DNA of 64,000 nucleotides, taken from positions 1-64,000 of the forward strand of contig CAVVIB010000016.1 in NCBI GenBank assembly GCA_963748205.1. The letters run 5' to 3'. A model generated the notes under the pieces. It did no database searches and was not told where the DNA came from. It saw only the letters and a list, made by a program, of their open reading frames with translations. Below, piece after piece: positions 22,030 to 32,828 of the stretch. A program made the position numbers and the translations under genes. Every line of letters begins with the position of its first letter. Position 1 is the first letter of the stretch. The DNA comes from JAIBJN01 sp963748205. Its GTDB lineage: Bacteria > Actinomycetota > Thermoleophilia > Gaiellales > Gaiellaceae.

Positions 22030-23171
22030 GGGCGCGGGGCCCGCTCCTCGCGTTCTTCGCGTTCGGCGCCTTCTGGGGCGCCTGGGGCGTGCTGCTGCCC
22101 GACGTGAAGGAGAACGTCGGCGCGTCCATCTCCGAGCTGGGGGTCGCGCTGTTCGCGGTCGGCTTCGCCGCCCTGCCCGCGATGCTCCTCACCGGGCGCA
22201 TCGTCGATCGCGTCGGCCCGCGCGCCACGCCCGCGGCGCTCCTCCTCTTCGCCGTCGCCGGCGTCCTGCCCGCGTTTGCGGACTCGATCGCGGCGCTCGT
22301 CCCCGCGCTGCTCTTCCTGGGGGCGGCAACGGGGGCGCTCGACGTGGTCATCAACTCGGCCGCGACGTCGGTCGAGGCCGCGACGGGCCGCAGGATCATC
22401 CAGGTCGCCCACGCGCTCTTTTCCGGGGGCTTTCTCGTCGCCGCGATCGGGGCGGGGATCGCCAGGGGCCTCGGGGCGGGGCCGTTGCCCGTCCTGGCCG
22501 GGGTCGCGGCTCTGGCAGCGGTCACGGCAGGGGTCAATCGGGGGTTCCCCGCGGTGCCCCGGAGGGTCAGGGAGCGCCGGTTTGCCTTCTCCAGGCGCCT
22601 GATGGTGCTGGGGGCGCTCTGCGGGGTCGCTTTCGTGGTCGAAGGGGGGATCGAGAACTGGAGCGCGCTCTTCCTGGAGACCGAGCTGGACGCGTCCCCG
22701 GCGCTCGCGGCTCTCGGGCCCGGGCTCTTCGCGGCCTCGATGGTGGCGGGACGGCTGGCCGGGCAGTGGCTCGAGGTGCTGCTCGGCGACCGGGTCCTCT
22801 TCGTGACCGGCGCCGCGACCGCCGGCGGAGGGCTCCTGCTCGCCGCGCTCGCCCCGGTGCTGCCCCTTGCGCTCGTGGGCTTCGCGCTCGGCGGCGCGGG
22901 CATCTCCGTCGCCGCGCCGATTGCGTTCGGGGCGGCGGGACGGGACGCGGACGACAAGGACCGGGGGAGTGCCGTCGCCTCCGTCACGACCATCTCCTAC
23001 CTCGGCTTCCTCGTGGGGCCGCCGCTGGTCGGCGCCGTCTCCGGGGCGTTCGACCTCCGCGTCGGACTGGCCCTCCTGGCCGGTATCGCCCTGCTCCTGT
23101 CGGTCGCAGCGGCATCATTCGGGGGCGATGCTCTATCTGTTCGACGGCTACAACATCCTGCACGCGGGTGA
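22026..23171 (+). CDS. MFS transporter
   Basis: A 381-residue hydrophobic protein with about 12 predicted membrane segments. GRIVDRVGPRATP after the second segment matches the MFS loop 2-3 signature. It resembles the YbjJ/drug-efflux type of MFS proteins; the substrate cannot be predicted. It starts at a GTG overlapping the rlmB stop and its last 44 nt overlap the next gene. It is an insertion into the otherwise conserved rlmB-yacP pair. Confidence 0.87.
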   Translation: MRARGPLLAFFAFGAFWGAWGVLLPDVKENVGASISELGVALFAVGFAALPAMLLTGRIVDRVGPRATPAALLLFAVAGVLPAFADSIAALVPALLFLGAATGALDVVINSAATSVEAATGRRIIQVAHALFSGGFLVAAIGAGIARGLGAGPLPVLAGVAALAAVTAGVNRGFPAVPRRVRERRFAFSRRLMVLGALCGVAFVVEGGIENWSALFLETELDASPALAALGPGLFAASMVAGRLAGQWLEVLLGDRVLFVTGAATAGGGLLLAALAPVLPLALVGFALGGAGISVAAPIAFGAAGRDADDKDRGSAVASVTTISYLGFLVGPPLVGAVSGAFDLRVGLALLAGIALLLSVAAASFGGDALSVRRLQHPARG

Positions 23172-23565
23172 CTTCGCGGACCGGCGCGAGCTGGTCGACG
23201 CGCTGGCGAGCTTCGTCGCCCTCAAGGGCGCCCGGGGGATCGTCGTCTTCGACGGCGTCGGCGAGGACGAGTCCTACGGGGCCCTGGAGGTGCGCTTCGC
23301 GACCCCGGCCGACCCGGTGATCGAGCGGCTGGCGGCCGAGCACCGCCGCAGCGAGGAGGTCTGGGTCATCTCGTCGGATCAGGCCGTGCGCGGCACCGCC
23401 GGGCAGGAGACGAGGCGCCTCTCGTCGAACACGTTCGTGCGCGAGCTCGCCGCAGAGCGGAAAGGCAAGCCCGCCACGGACGCAGGCCCGGGGCGCTCCC
23501 AGATCGAAGGAGCCCTCGACGACGAGACGCGAGAGCGGCTCGAGCGCTTCCGCCGCGGTCGTTGA
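23128..23565 (+). CDS. NYN-domain RNase, YacP/Rae1-like
   Basis: A 145-residue NYN (PIN-like) protein starting MLYLFDGYNILHAGD, with conserved acidic residues in FDGYN, VVFDGVGEDES and VISSDQAVRG. In Bacillus the orthologous position holds Rae1, a ribosome-associated endonuclease (known). The short form here has the NYN core only. ATG 23128 lies 44 nt inside the MFS gene. Synteny with sigH supports the assignment. Confidence 0.88.
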   Translation: MLYLFDGYNILHAGDFADRRELVDALASFVALKGARGIVVFDGVGEDESYGALEVRFATPADPVIERLAAEHRRSEEVWVISSDQAVRGTAGQETRRLSSNTFVRELAAERKGKPATDAGPGRSQIEGALDDETRERLERFRRGR

Positions 23566-23608
23566 ATTTTCGGTAGGTCCCTGCTACGATCGAGACCTCA
23601 ACTTGAGG
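23562..23608 (+). promoter_or_regulatory. sigH promoter with downstream palindrome
   Basis: TTGAAT (23562-23567), 17-nt spacer, TACGAT (23585-23590): a good housekeeping promoter at the end of the yacP-like gene. Just after the expected start lies CCTCAA-C-TTGAGG (23596-23608), a perfect 6-bp palindrome that could be an operator. Confidence 0.6.
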
Positions 23609-23667
23609 GTTAGGGTTTGCGGAGAGGCCTCCACGGCTCCCCGAAACCGCCGATCAGGAGGATCACC

Positions 23668-24336
23668 GTGGCCCGCCGTCAGCTCGCAACAGCTCGGACC
23701 CCGGAAGAACGAAGCAGGCGAGAGCTCGAAGACCTGCAGCTCGTTGTCCGGGCGCGGAACGGCGACCAAGTCGCCCTCGACGCGCTGATCCGCCGCTACA
23801 CCGGCTTCGTGCGCCTCAAGGCGAGCTCGTACTTCCTCGCCGGCGGCGAGTCCGACGACCTCATCCAGGAAGGGCTGATCGGCCTCTACAAGGCCGTGCG
23901 CGATTTCCGGGCGGACAAGGAGACCTCGTTCCGGAGCTTCGCCGAGCTCTGCATCACGCGCCAGATCATCACGGCGATCAAGACGGCGACCCGCTTCAAG
24001 CACTCGCCGCTCAACACGTACGTCTCGTTCAGCCAGACCCCGGCCGGCCAGGACGACGGCGAGTGCACGCTCGGCGACGCGCTCCCCGGCCCCGGCGTCG
24101 ACGACCCGGCGGTCTGCGTCATCTCCACGCAGGAGCTCCAGAGCCTCGTCTTCTGCCTGGGCACCGGCCTCTCGCCGCTCGAGTCCGACGCCCTGCGCTA
24201 CTACCTCGAGGGCAACTCCTACGAGGAAATGGCCGAGCTGCTGGGGTGCGACACGAAGACGATCGACAACGCGCTCCAGCGCGTGAAGCGCAAGGTGCTC
24301 CAGCACCAGAGCGAGCGCCAGGTCATCGACTCGTAG
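23668..24336 (+). CDS. sigH: RNA polymerase sigma factor, SigH-like
   Basis: Sigma-70 family protein of 222 residues. The GTG at 23668 follows AGGAGG by 6 nt. Region 2 shows RYTGFVRLKASSYFLAGGE, DDLIQEGLIGLYKAVRDF, and RSFAELCITRQIITAIKTA. Region 4 shows LSPLESDALRYYLEGNSYEE and LGCDTKTIDNALQRVKRK. This is the SigH (sigma-30) type of Firmicutes, and it stands in the same place after yacP. Its role in this non-sporulating lineage is not known to me. Confidence 0.94.
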   Translation: MARRQLATARTPEERSRRELEDLQLVVRARNGDQVALDALIRRYTGFVRLKASSYFLAGGESDDLIQEGLIGLYKAVRDFRADKETSFRSFAELCITRQIITAIKTATRFKHSPLNTYVSFSQTPAGQDDGECTLGDALPGPGVDDPAVCVISTQELQSLVFCLGTGLSPLESDALRYYLEGNSYEEMAELLGCDTKTIDNALQRVKRKVLQHQSERQVIDS

Positions 24337-24357
24337 CCCGCTACGATTCGACCTGCC

Positions 24358-24430
24358 GCCGGAGTAGCTCAGCTGGTAGAGCAACCGCCTTGTAAGCGGT
24401 AGGTCGTGGGTTCGAGTCCCTCCTCCGGCT
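24358..24430 (+). tRNA. tRNA-Thr (anticodon TGT)
   Basis: 73-nt cloverleaf. Acceptor GCCGGAG/CTCCGGC, D-arm GCTC/GAGC, anticodon stem ACCGC/GCGGT with loop CTTGTAA giving anticodon TGT, and T-loop TTCGAGT. The T-stem GTGGG/CCCTC has one T-T mismatch, perhaps a base error. No CCA is encoded. TACGAT at 24342-24347 is a possible -10. Confidence 0.93.
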
Positions 24431-24503
24431 TGCAGGTCGTCGACCTGGCGGCCATCTGCCTGCCCGGCGGCGCACCGGCGCCGTACGTCCTATCATCGGC
24501 CCG

Positions 24504-25715
24504 ATGGAAGGCGAGGGGCGTGTGCTCACGCCGAGGGAGCGGGCGGGGCTGGAGCGCGAAGACATAGCCGAGCGGCCCTCCGGCGAGCCGACCTCCCCGG
24601 AGCGCGTGGCCTGGATCGTCGGCCTCGAAAGCGATCCGGTTCGGCGCAACCTCCTGATCACCCAGTGCTACCACGACCTTTCGACGGCGCTCGGGAAACG
24701 CCTCGGCGCGGAGCAGGCGAACTGGTGCACGTTCGCCACGTGGGCCTCACGCACCGCCGGGCGCTTCATCCGCGACGAGGAGGTGCCCGCCGCCTTCCGC
24801 GACGTGCTCACCGGCTCGACGCACCTCGACCGCGGGATCGAGCGGGCCAATCTGGCGCTCGGCCGAGTCCACGCCGACGCGGCGATCCCCAAGGACGTCG
24901 TCCTCGACATCGCCCGTCGCATCGTCCACGAAGTAGGCGAGCTGATCACGCGGGGGAACCTTGCCGTCTTCAGCGAGCTCGGGCCGGTCTTCGCGCGCGC
25001 GATCGCCGCGCTCGACGAGGACGGGGACGGCGCTGCGCTGCGGCGACTCGGCGAGACCCTGATCGAGGGCCCCAGCGAACGCGGCGGCCAGACGCGCCTT
25101 CGCCTCGCCCTCAACGGGTACGCGCGGGCGCGCTCCGAGCCGGACCCGCACAGGCAGGCGGAGCTCACGCTCCTGGCGAACGCACGCATCGGCCGCCACG
25201 AGCAGATCCGGCTTCAGCCCTACATCGCCGGCTCGATCGAGGCGCCGATCCGCCTCGCCCTGCTCGACCCGGCGGACGAGGCCGCCCGCAGCCTCCCCCG
25301 AGGGCTGCGGACGCTCTGCCGTGGCGCCCTGCGGGTCGCCCTCCGCGACGCGTCCAGGGCCGCCGAGCGCCACTGGGAGGAGCTGTGCACGCGCGAGCTC
25401 ATGACCCTCCAGTTGCCGGGCGAGACGCTCGTCCTCGGCCGGCAGCTCCCAGCCCCGAAGGGGCAGCCGCTCTACCCCGCGCTGCTCGATCCGATCGACG
25501 ACCCCGAGACGCTGGACTTCCTGCGCCGGCAGGACGCCGACCACCCGGCGCCCCTGGGCGGCGCGGTCAACTGGACGAAGCTCGCCGACCGGATGCGCTA
25601 CATCGTCGACCTGTTTCGGTCGCGCCAGCTGGACGCCGCGCTGCAGGGTGGGCCGTTCACGGCCGACCAGCAGCGGCAGCTCGACGCGGGCCTGCGCGTG
25701 AAGGGACCGCTCTAA
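24504..25715 (+). CDS. Conserved hypothetical protein, 403 residues, unrecognised
   Basis: Cytosolic-looking, mostly helical, no signal peptide or membrane segment. A notable stretch is YHDLSTALGKRLG followed by EQANWCTFATWASRTAGRFI, with a conserved-looking Asn-Trp-Cys-Thr. Later parts carry charged helices (LANARIGRHEQIRLQPYI) and a C-terminal VNWTKLADRMRYIVDLFRSR. I recall similar proteins in Actinobacteria but no known function. TATCAT at 24491-24496 ends 7 nt before the ATG and no ribosome binding site is present. It stands alone between tRNA-Thr and the convergent ABC permease gene. Confidence 0.75.
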   Translation: MEGEGRVLTPRERAGLEREDIAERPSGEPTSPERVAWIVGLESDPVRRNLLITQCYHDLSTALGKRLGAEQANWCTFATWASRTAGRFIRDEEVPAAFRDVLTGSTHLDRGIERANLALGRVHADAAIPKDVVLDIARRIVHEVGELITRGNLAVFSELGPVFARAIAALDEDGDGAALRRLGETLIEGPSERGGQTRLRLALNGYARARSEPDPHRQAELTLLANARIGRHEQIRLQPYIAGSIEAPIRLALLDPADEAARSLPRGLRTLCRGALRVALRDASRAAERHWEELCTRELMTLQLPGETLVLGRQLPAPKGQPLYPALLDPIDDPETLDFLRRQDADHPAPLGGAVNWTKLADRMRYIVDLFRSRQLDAALQGGPFTADQQRQLDAGLRVKGPL

Positions 25716-25762
25716 GTTCGGCTCGAACATCGCCGCAGGAAGATCGTCGCCCATGAGCGCGA

Positions 25763-26586
25763 TCACACCACGTCCCGACGGCGGAGGAGCCACGCGGCGA
25801 CGACGACGAACACCGCCGTGTAAGCCGCCAGCACGAGCGTTGCCTGGCCGCCTGCGACGAACGGGCCGGAGAACGAGCCCGGACCTCGGTCGCCGACGTC
25901 ATCGGGCGAGACTCCGAGCACGGCGACCAGCGAGTAGCCGTTCGCGCGGACGAAGAACTCCACGAGGCGGTCGAGCACGCTGATCTCGCCCGCCAGCGCG
26001 CTGATGAGCCCTTCGATGACGAACGCGTAGAGGATGCCGATCCCGGTCGCCAGGGCGGTTCCGCGCGTGACGATTGCCAGCAGCACCCCGAGCGCCGCCC
26101 AGGCGGCGAAGATCAGCCAGCCGCCGGCAAGCCCGCGCACGAGGAGCCACGCGGAGGGCCACGTGACGTCGGCGCCCTCGGCTCCCGCGATCGCCAGGCT
26201 CGACACGACGCCGAGCGCGTAAGCGACGAGCACGAACACGGCGAGCGTGGCCGCGATCGCGATCAGCTTGGCGCCGAAGACCTGCAGGCGGCCGGGGCCC
26301 TGCGTGAAGAGCGTCCTGAGCGTCCCCCAGCCGTACTCGCTCCCGACCGTGAGGACGCCGAGCATGAGGGCCAGCACCCCGCCGAAGAACGGGAAGCCGG
26401 CCATCAGCGTCCCGACGAGGCTCTCGGGCAAGAGGTCGGCGAGCGACGCGCGCGACGGGTCGTTCGTGTACTGGACGTACGGGACTGCGTAGGCGAACGT
26501 GAGCGCGAGCGCCGCCCAGATCCCGAGCAGGATCCAGGTGCTCGCGCGCTTGCCGAGCAAGAGGAGCTCGGCGCTGACGATGCGGA

Positions 26587-26590
<4 letters not shown>
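25763..26590 (-). CDS. ABC transporter permease (ABC-2 type)
   Basis: A 275-residue membrane protein with six hydrophobic segments, such as TWILLGIWAALALTFAYAV, VLALMLGVLTVGSEYGWG, LIAIAATLAVFVLVAYAL and LVLAAYTAVFVVVAAWLL. The periplasmic loop before VGTLMAGFPFFGG and the E-Y-G-W-G-T-L-R segment are typical of ABC-2 bacitracin/antibiotic-type exporters. It starts at an ATG behind AGGAGG and overlaps the ATPase stop by ATGA. Works with the ATPase upstream; substrate unknown. Confidence 0.88.
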
Positions 26591-27501
<911 letters not shown>

Positions 27502-27539
27502 GCCTCCACGGTAGGAACGCGCGACACGCCGCCACAACG

Positions 27540-27597
27540 CTCCCAGGGAGGAACTTCGACGTCCTCCCCAGGGAGGACACGGATCCTCCCAGGGGGC
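27540..27597. promoter_or_regulatory. Three phased palindromes between divergent exporter and kinase genes
   Basis: CTCCC-A-GGGAG (27540-27550), GTCCTCCC-CA-GGGAGGAC (27561-27578) and CTCCC-A-GGGGG (27586-27596). Their centres are 24 and 22 nt apart, about two helix turns. The outer boxes lie near -44 from each predicted start of transcription. Likely operators of the adjacent response regulator. Confidence 0.65.
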
Positions 27598-27636
27598 GAC
27601 TCGGCGGCGGCGCAGCAGCGCTACCTTCCAAGAGCT

Positions 27637-28783
27637 GTGAGAGCGCTGAGCAGCCGGAAGCTCCTCGTCGACGGCCTGATCGCCGTCGTGGTGCTCGTCT
27701 TCTCGCTTGCCGCCATCGCGCGCGGCGGGTTCGACGACGACGGCAAGGGTCTCGACGCCGTCGCGGTCGTGCTCGTCGCGCTGACTGCGGTGCCGCTCGT
27801 CGCGCGGCGGTTGGCACCGCTGCCGATCTTCGCCATCGTGACCGCGGCGACGGCGACCCTGTATGGGCTTCGCTACGGCCTCGGACCGCCGATCGGCTTC
27901 GCCGTTGCCCTCTATACCGTGGCCGAGGATCGCGACAGGGTCGATGCACGGCTGCGCCGCGCTGCGCTGGCCGCCAGTGTCGCGGCGCTCCTCGGCCCCC
28001 ACCTCGTGCGGGAGGGGCTCGCTCCCGAGCTCTTCCTCGGTGCGGGTGTGTGGGCGGCGGCCTGGTTCGCCGGCGATCGCTCGCGGCTGCGGCGGGAGCG
28101 GATCGCCGAGCTCGAGGACCGCGCCCGGAGGGCCGAGCGCGAGGCCGAGCGCGAGCGCCGGCTCGCCGCCGCCGAGGAGCGCATGCGCATCGCCCGCGAC
28201 CTGCACGACTCGGCCGGCCATGCGATCAGCGTCATCCTCGTCCAGGCCGGAGCCGCGCGCCTGCTCCAGGAACGGGATCCCGCAGGTGCGCGCACGGCGA
28301 TCGAGACGGTCGAGGAGGTCGCGCGGGACACGCTTGGAGAGATCGACCAGCTCGTGCGCGCGCTGCGCGAGGATCTGCCCGCCGGCGAGGTCGAGCCGCC
28401 GCCGGGGCTGGCTGCGCTCGATGCGCTGGCCGAGCGCTCTCGCGCGTCCGGGCTGGATCTAACTCTCATCCGTCGAAGGGTCGCGTCGTCCCCTGAGCCC
28501 GGCGGTCGACCAGGCGGCGTACCGGATCCTCCAGGAGGCGCTGACGAACGCCGCCTGGCACGGCCGCGGGAGCGCCGAGGTGGCGATCGAGTTCGCGCCG
28601 AGCTCACTGGAGATCGCGGTGACCAACCCCGCCGCGTCCGACTCGCCCGCCCGCGACGGCGGTGGCCACGGGATCGTGGGCATGCGCGAGCGGGCGCAGC
28701 TCCTTGGAGGGACGCTCGAGGCGGGCGCGGACAACGGCTCGTTCCGCGTCCGCGCGCGCCTGCCGTACGGCGAGGGCGCATGA
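27637..28783 (+). CDS. Sensor histidine kinase (NarX/DesK class), one frameshift
   Basis: Membrane kinase starting at GTG 27637, 9 nt after a TACCTT box. Four or five membrane segments (LLVDGLIAVVVLVFSLAAI, VAVVLVALTAVPLV and others) precede a coiled coil and the HisKA_3 dimerisation motif RIARDLHDSAGHAISVIL with the phospho-accepting His. One extra C at about 28470 breaks the frame; corrected, LTLIVEGSRRPLSPAVD leads into the ATPase domain (YRILQEALTNAAWHG, GGHGIVGMRERAQLLGG). About 381 residues. It overlaps the response regulator by ATGA. Confidence 0.92.
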
Positions 28784-29458
28784 GCGACGAGGCGGTCCGC
28801 GTCCTGCTCGTGGACGACGACGATCTGATGCGCGCGGGCCTGAAGGCGGTGCTTTCGAGCGACGACGACATCGAGGTCGTCGGCGAGGCCTCCGACGGCC
28901 GCGCCGCGCTCGAACAGGTGCGAGCCCTGAGCCCGGACGTCGTGCTGATGGACGTGCGCATGCCCGACCTCGACGGCATCTCGGCGACGCGCGACGTGCT
29001 CGGCGAGCTCGCCGGAGGTGAAGGTCATGATCCTGACGACCTTCGAGCAGGACGACTACATCTTCGGCGCGCTCAACGCCGGCGCGTCGGGCTTCCTGCT
29101 CAAGCGGACGACCCCGGAAGACCTGATCGCGGGCATCCACACCGTCGCGGTCGGCGACTCCCTCCTCTCCCCGTCGGTCACCCGCCGCGTGATCGACCGC
29201 ATGGCGCACCAGCCGGGGGGAGAGAGGCCGTACGACGAGCGGCTCGACGACCTCACGCCGCGCGAGCGCGAGGTGCTGGCGCAGCTGGCGCGCGGGCTCT
29301 CGAACGGCGAGATCGCGGAGGAGCTCGTGATCGAGGAGTCCACCGTTAAGACCCACGTCAAGCGGATCCTCATGAAGCTCCACCTGCGCGACCGCGTGCA
29401 GGCAGTGATCTTCGCCTACGAGAGCGGGCTCACACGGGCCGGTTCCGGGCCGGGCTAG
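28780..29458 (+). CDS. Response regulator, NarL/FixJ family, one frameshift
   Basis: Receiver domain VRVLLVDDDDLMRAGL with the acceptor Asp in VLMDVRMPDLDGI (about 57), then an extra G at 29014-29015; corrected, ELAEVKVMILTTFEQDDYI continues the receiver with its Thr and the Lys in FLLKRTTPEDL. The C-terminal LuxR helix-turn-helix reads LTPREREVLAQLARGLSNGE and ESTVKTHVKRILMKL. About 225 residues. Its kinase partner lies immediately upstream. Its TAG stop overlaps that of the convergent flavoprotein gene in a CTAG. Confidence 0.93.
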
Positions 29459-31876
29459 GCCAGGATCCGCTCGTTCGCCGGGTCGACCAGCGCGTCGTCG
29501 GCCACGACGGCGTCCACCGGCTCTCCGAGAACCTCGACCTCGAGCCTCGCGCCGGACTCGAGCTCCGCGGGCAGATACGCGAGCCCGATGTTGCGGGCGA
29601 CCGTGAACCCGTAGCCGGCACTCCGGAGTCGGCCGACGACCTCGCCGCCCGCGCGCACGGCCTCGCCGCCGTAGACCGGTAGGTACTCCTCGCCCCCGAC
29701 GAGCAGCGTGCGGAGCCGCCGGGTCGGGCGCTCGCCTGCCTCGGCCAGCGCGGCGCGGCCGTTGAACTCGCCCTTGTCGAGCGCGACGCAGAAGCCGAGC
29801 CCGGCCTCGTAGGGCGTGTCCCCCGCGCTCAGATCGGTGCCGAAGTAGCGGTAGCCCTTCTCGAGCCGGAGCGAGTCGAGCACGCGGTAGCCGCCGGGCT
29901 CGATCCCGTGTGGCTCGCCTGCCTCGAAGCAGCCGGTCCCACACCTGTACGGCCGCGTCGGGCGCCACGTAGAGCTCGAACCCGAGCTCGCCCACGTACG
30001 TGATCCGCTGGGCGAGCACCTCCGCGTCGCCGACCCGGATCGTCCGCGCGGCGCGGAACGGCAACGCCTCGTTCCCGACGTCGTCCTCGGTGACGGCCGC
30101 GAGCACGTCCCGCGCGCGCGGTCCCCAGAGCCCGATGACGGCGAGCTCCTCAGATGCGTCGCGGAGCTCGACCTCGCCGTCCTCCTCGCGGCGGTTGAGC
30201 CGCAGCCATCCGAGGTCGGAGTCGATCGTCCCCGCCCCGGTGACCACACGGAAGCGCGAGCCGCCGAGCCGCGTGACGGTCACGTCGGCCACGATCCCGC
30301 CGCTGTCGTTCAGGAACTGCGTGTAGACGACGCTCCCGACCGGGCGGTCGATGCGGTTGTCGGCCACGCGCTCGAGCAAGGGCAGCGCGCCCGGGCCGGA
30401 GACCTCGATCTTCCCGAACGAGGTCATGTCGATGATGCCGACCCGCTCGCGGAAGGCCGCGTGCTCCACCCGGAGCCGCTCGAACCAGGGCGGTTTCGCG
30501 AACCCGAACGCGCGCTGGTCGGCGCCGGCCCTTCGGCTCGGCTGCCCCGGCTCGAAGAAGTCCGCGCGCTCCCACCCGTTCTTGGTCCCGAAGACTGCCC
30601 CGAGGTCTTCGAGCCGCCCGTGCAGGGGCGAGAGCCGCTTCGGCCGGCCCCACTCGTCGACGTCGAACGGGTAGCGGAGGCGGTAGTAGTAGCGGTAGAC
30701 CTCGCGGGCCGTTTCGCGCGCGAAGCCGGGGTCCCGGTACGCGGAGCCGAAGCGCCAGGCGCGGTAGCCGGTCACGTCGAGCTCGGTCTCGCCCTCGGTG
30801 ATCCACTCGGCGATCGTCTTGCCGAGGCCGCCGGCCCCGCCGAAGCCGTTGAGGGAGAGCCCGGCGGCCGTCCAGAACCCGGGCACGCCGGGCGTCGGCC
30901 CGAGGAGCGGGTTGCCGTCCGGCGTCATCGCGTCGGGATGGCAGATGAGGGCGACGACGCCCGCGTCCCGCAGGAAGGGGAAGCGCCGCACGGCCCCGTC
31001 CATGAGCTGGGCGAAGCGCTCGTGGTCCGGCGGAACCGGCGTCCCGGCGTGCTCCCACGGCACACCGTCGACCCAGCGCGCGACCGGGTTGGGCTCGTAG
31101 CCGCCGAAGAGGATCCCGCCGGCTTCCGACTTGCCGTAGACGAGGTTGTCGAGGTCGCGGAAGCACGGCATCTCGCGCGGCAGCTCGTGTCCGTCCACGG
31201 CCGCGAGCGCGATGTGCTGGTGGTCGACCGGCACCGAGGGCGTGAACGCCCCGACCATTTCGGAGACCTGCGGCGCCCACATCCCGCAGGCGTTCACGAC
31301 GAGCTCCGTCTCGATCGGCCCGGCGTCCGTCTCGACCGCCGTGACCTCGCCCGACGGCCCGAGCCGGATCCCCGTGACGCGTCGACCGGTCTCGATCCGC
31401 GCGCCGAGCTCCCGGGCCGCGCTCGCGAGCGCGTGGGTCGCGATGTGCGGGTCGACCGAGCCGTCGTCCTCGATCCAGATCGCCCCGTGGAGCGACTCGC
31501 GCGCGGCGGCCGGCAGCAGGCGCACGACCTCGTCCGGCGAGAGCACCTCGACGTCGAGGCCGATCCCGCGCGCCCGGCTGGCGCCGCGCTCGAGCTCCTC
31601 CAGGCTCTCGGGGCTCGAGGCGATGCGGAGGCTCCCGACGGTGTCGAAGACGCCGAGCTCGCGGTAGAGCTCGACGCTGTAGCGGCGGAAGCGCATCATC
31701 GTGGGGGAGGGGTTGAACTGGGTGACGAGCCCGGCCGCATGGCAGGTCGAGCCGCTCGTCAGCTCGGCCTTTTCGAGCAGGAGCACGTCGCGCCGCCCGG
31801 CCTTCGCGAGGTGGTATGCGACGCTGCAGCCGGTGATCCCGCCCCCGATGACGACGACCGCGGCCCGCTCGCTCAT
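29455..31876 (-). CDS. FAD-dependent dimethylglycine/sarcosine dehydrogenase-like protein with GcvT domain, one frameshift
   Basis: A two-domain enzyme of about 806 residues. The N-terminal DAO domain starts MSERAAVVVIGGGITGCSVA (FAD Rossmann motif) and has SGSTCHAAGLVT, the region of covalent FAD attachment in DMGDH. The C-terminal part is GcvT-like, a folate-binding aminomethyltransferase fold (ERVGIIDMTSFGKIEVSG, VYTQFLNDSGGIVADVT, YVGELGFELYV). One extra base at about 29929 breaks the frame after AVQVWDRL; corrected, it reads FEAGEPHGIEPGGYRVLDSL. Oxidative demethylation of methylated glycines with transfer to tetrahydrofolate is likely; the exact substrate is inferred. Confidence 0.9.
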
Positions 31877-31915
31877 TTCACGCCGCACCCCTCTCTGCGA
31901 TAGAAACCCGGACGC

Positions 31916-32828
31916 GTGAGCGTAGACGGAACACTCGAGCAGCGTCCTGGCCAAGGTCCCGGAGCTTTCCGGCGCTGCCGACGTGGCCGAGCTCCCCGGC
32001 GGGCTCACGAACACGAACTACAAGGTCACGACCCCGTCAGGCGCCTACGTCGTCCGCGTCTCGGCCAAGGACGCGGGCCTGCTCGCGATCGACCGCGAGA
32101 ACGAGTACCTGAACACGGTGGCCGCCGCGGACGCCGGCGTCGGGGCGGCCGTGACCGCGTACCTCCCCGAGCTGAACGTGCTCGTGCTCGAGTTCATCGA
32201 GGGGCAGACGCAGAGCCCCGAGGCGCTGCGCCGCGGCGACAAGCTCGACCAGGTCGCCGCCGCCTGCCGGAAGCTCCACGGCGCGCGGCGCTTCCGCGAC
32301 GACTTCAACATGTTCCTCATCCAGGCGCGCTATCTGAAGCTCGTCCAGGAGCGCGGCTTCCGGCTGCCCGAGCGCTACCTCGAGTTCGAGCCGCAGGTGC
32401 GCGCGATCGAGGAGGCCATGGCCGTCCGCGACGAGGGGACGGTCCCGTGCAACAACGACCTCCTGGCCGAGAACTTCATCGACGTCGGCGGCGAGTTCAG
32501 GCTGATCGACTACGAGTACTCGGGCAACAACGACGCCTGCTTCGAGCTCGGCAACGTCTGGAGCGAGTCGAACCTCGCGCTCGAGCAGCTCGACGAGCTC
32601 GTCGGCCACTACTACGGCCGGCCGCTCCGCAACAAGGTCGCCCGTGCGCGCCTCTGGGGGCTGATGTCGAAGTACGGGTGGACGCTCTGGGCCTCGATCC
32701 AGGACGGCGTCTCCGAGATCGACTTCGACTTCTGGGAGTGGGGGATGGAGAAGTACGTGCGCGCCGTCGCCGAGTTCGACGGTCCGGACTTCGAGCGCCT
32801 GCTCGAAGACGTCAAGCGCGACGACTGA
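31916..32828 (+). CDS. Choline kinase/aminoglycoside phosphotransferase-family protein, one frameshift
   Basis: Kinase-like fold of about 303 residues. The GTG 31916 frame (MSVDGTLE) joins the main frame if one C at about 31940 is removed, giving SVLAKVPELSGAADVAELPGGLTNTNYKV over the junction. Catalytic-loop equivalent is PCNNDLLAENFI, where the usual HxD His is Asn, and the metal-binding Asp lies in RLIDYEYSGNND. It resembles choline/ethanolamine kinases. Divergent from the dimethylglycine-dehydrogenase-like gene, so a shared role in choline-derived one-carbon metabolism is plausible. Confidence 0.87.
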
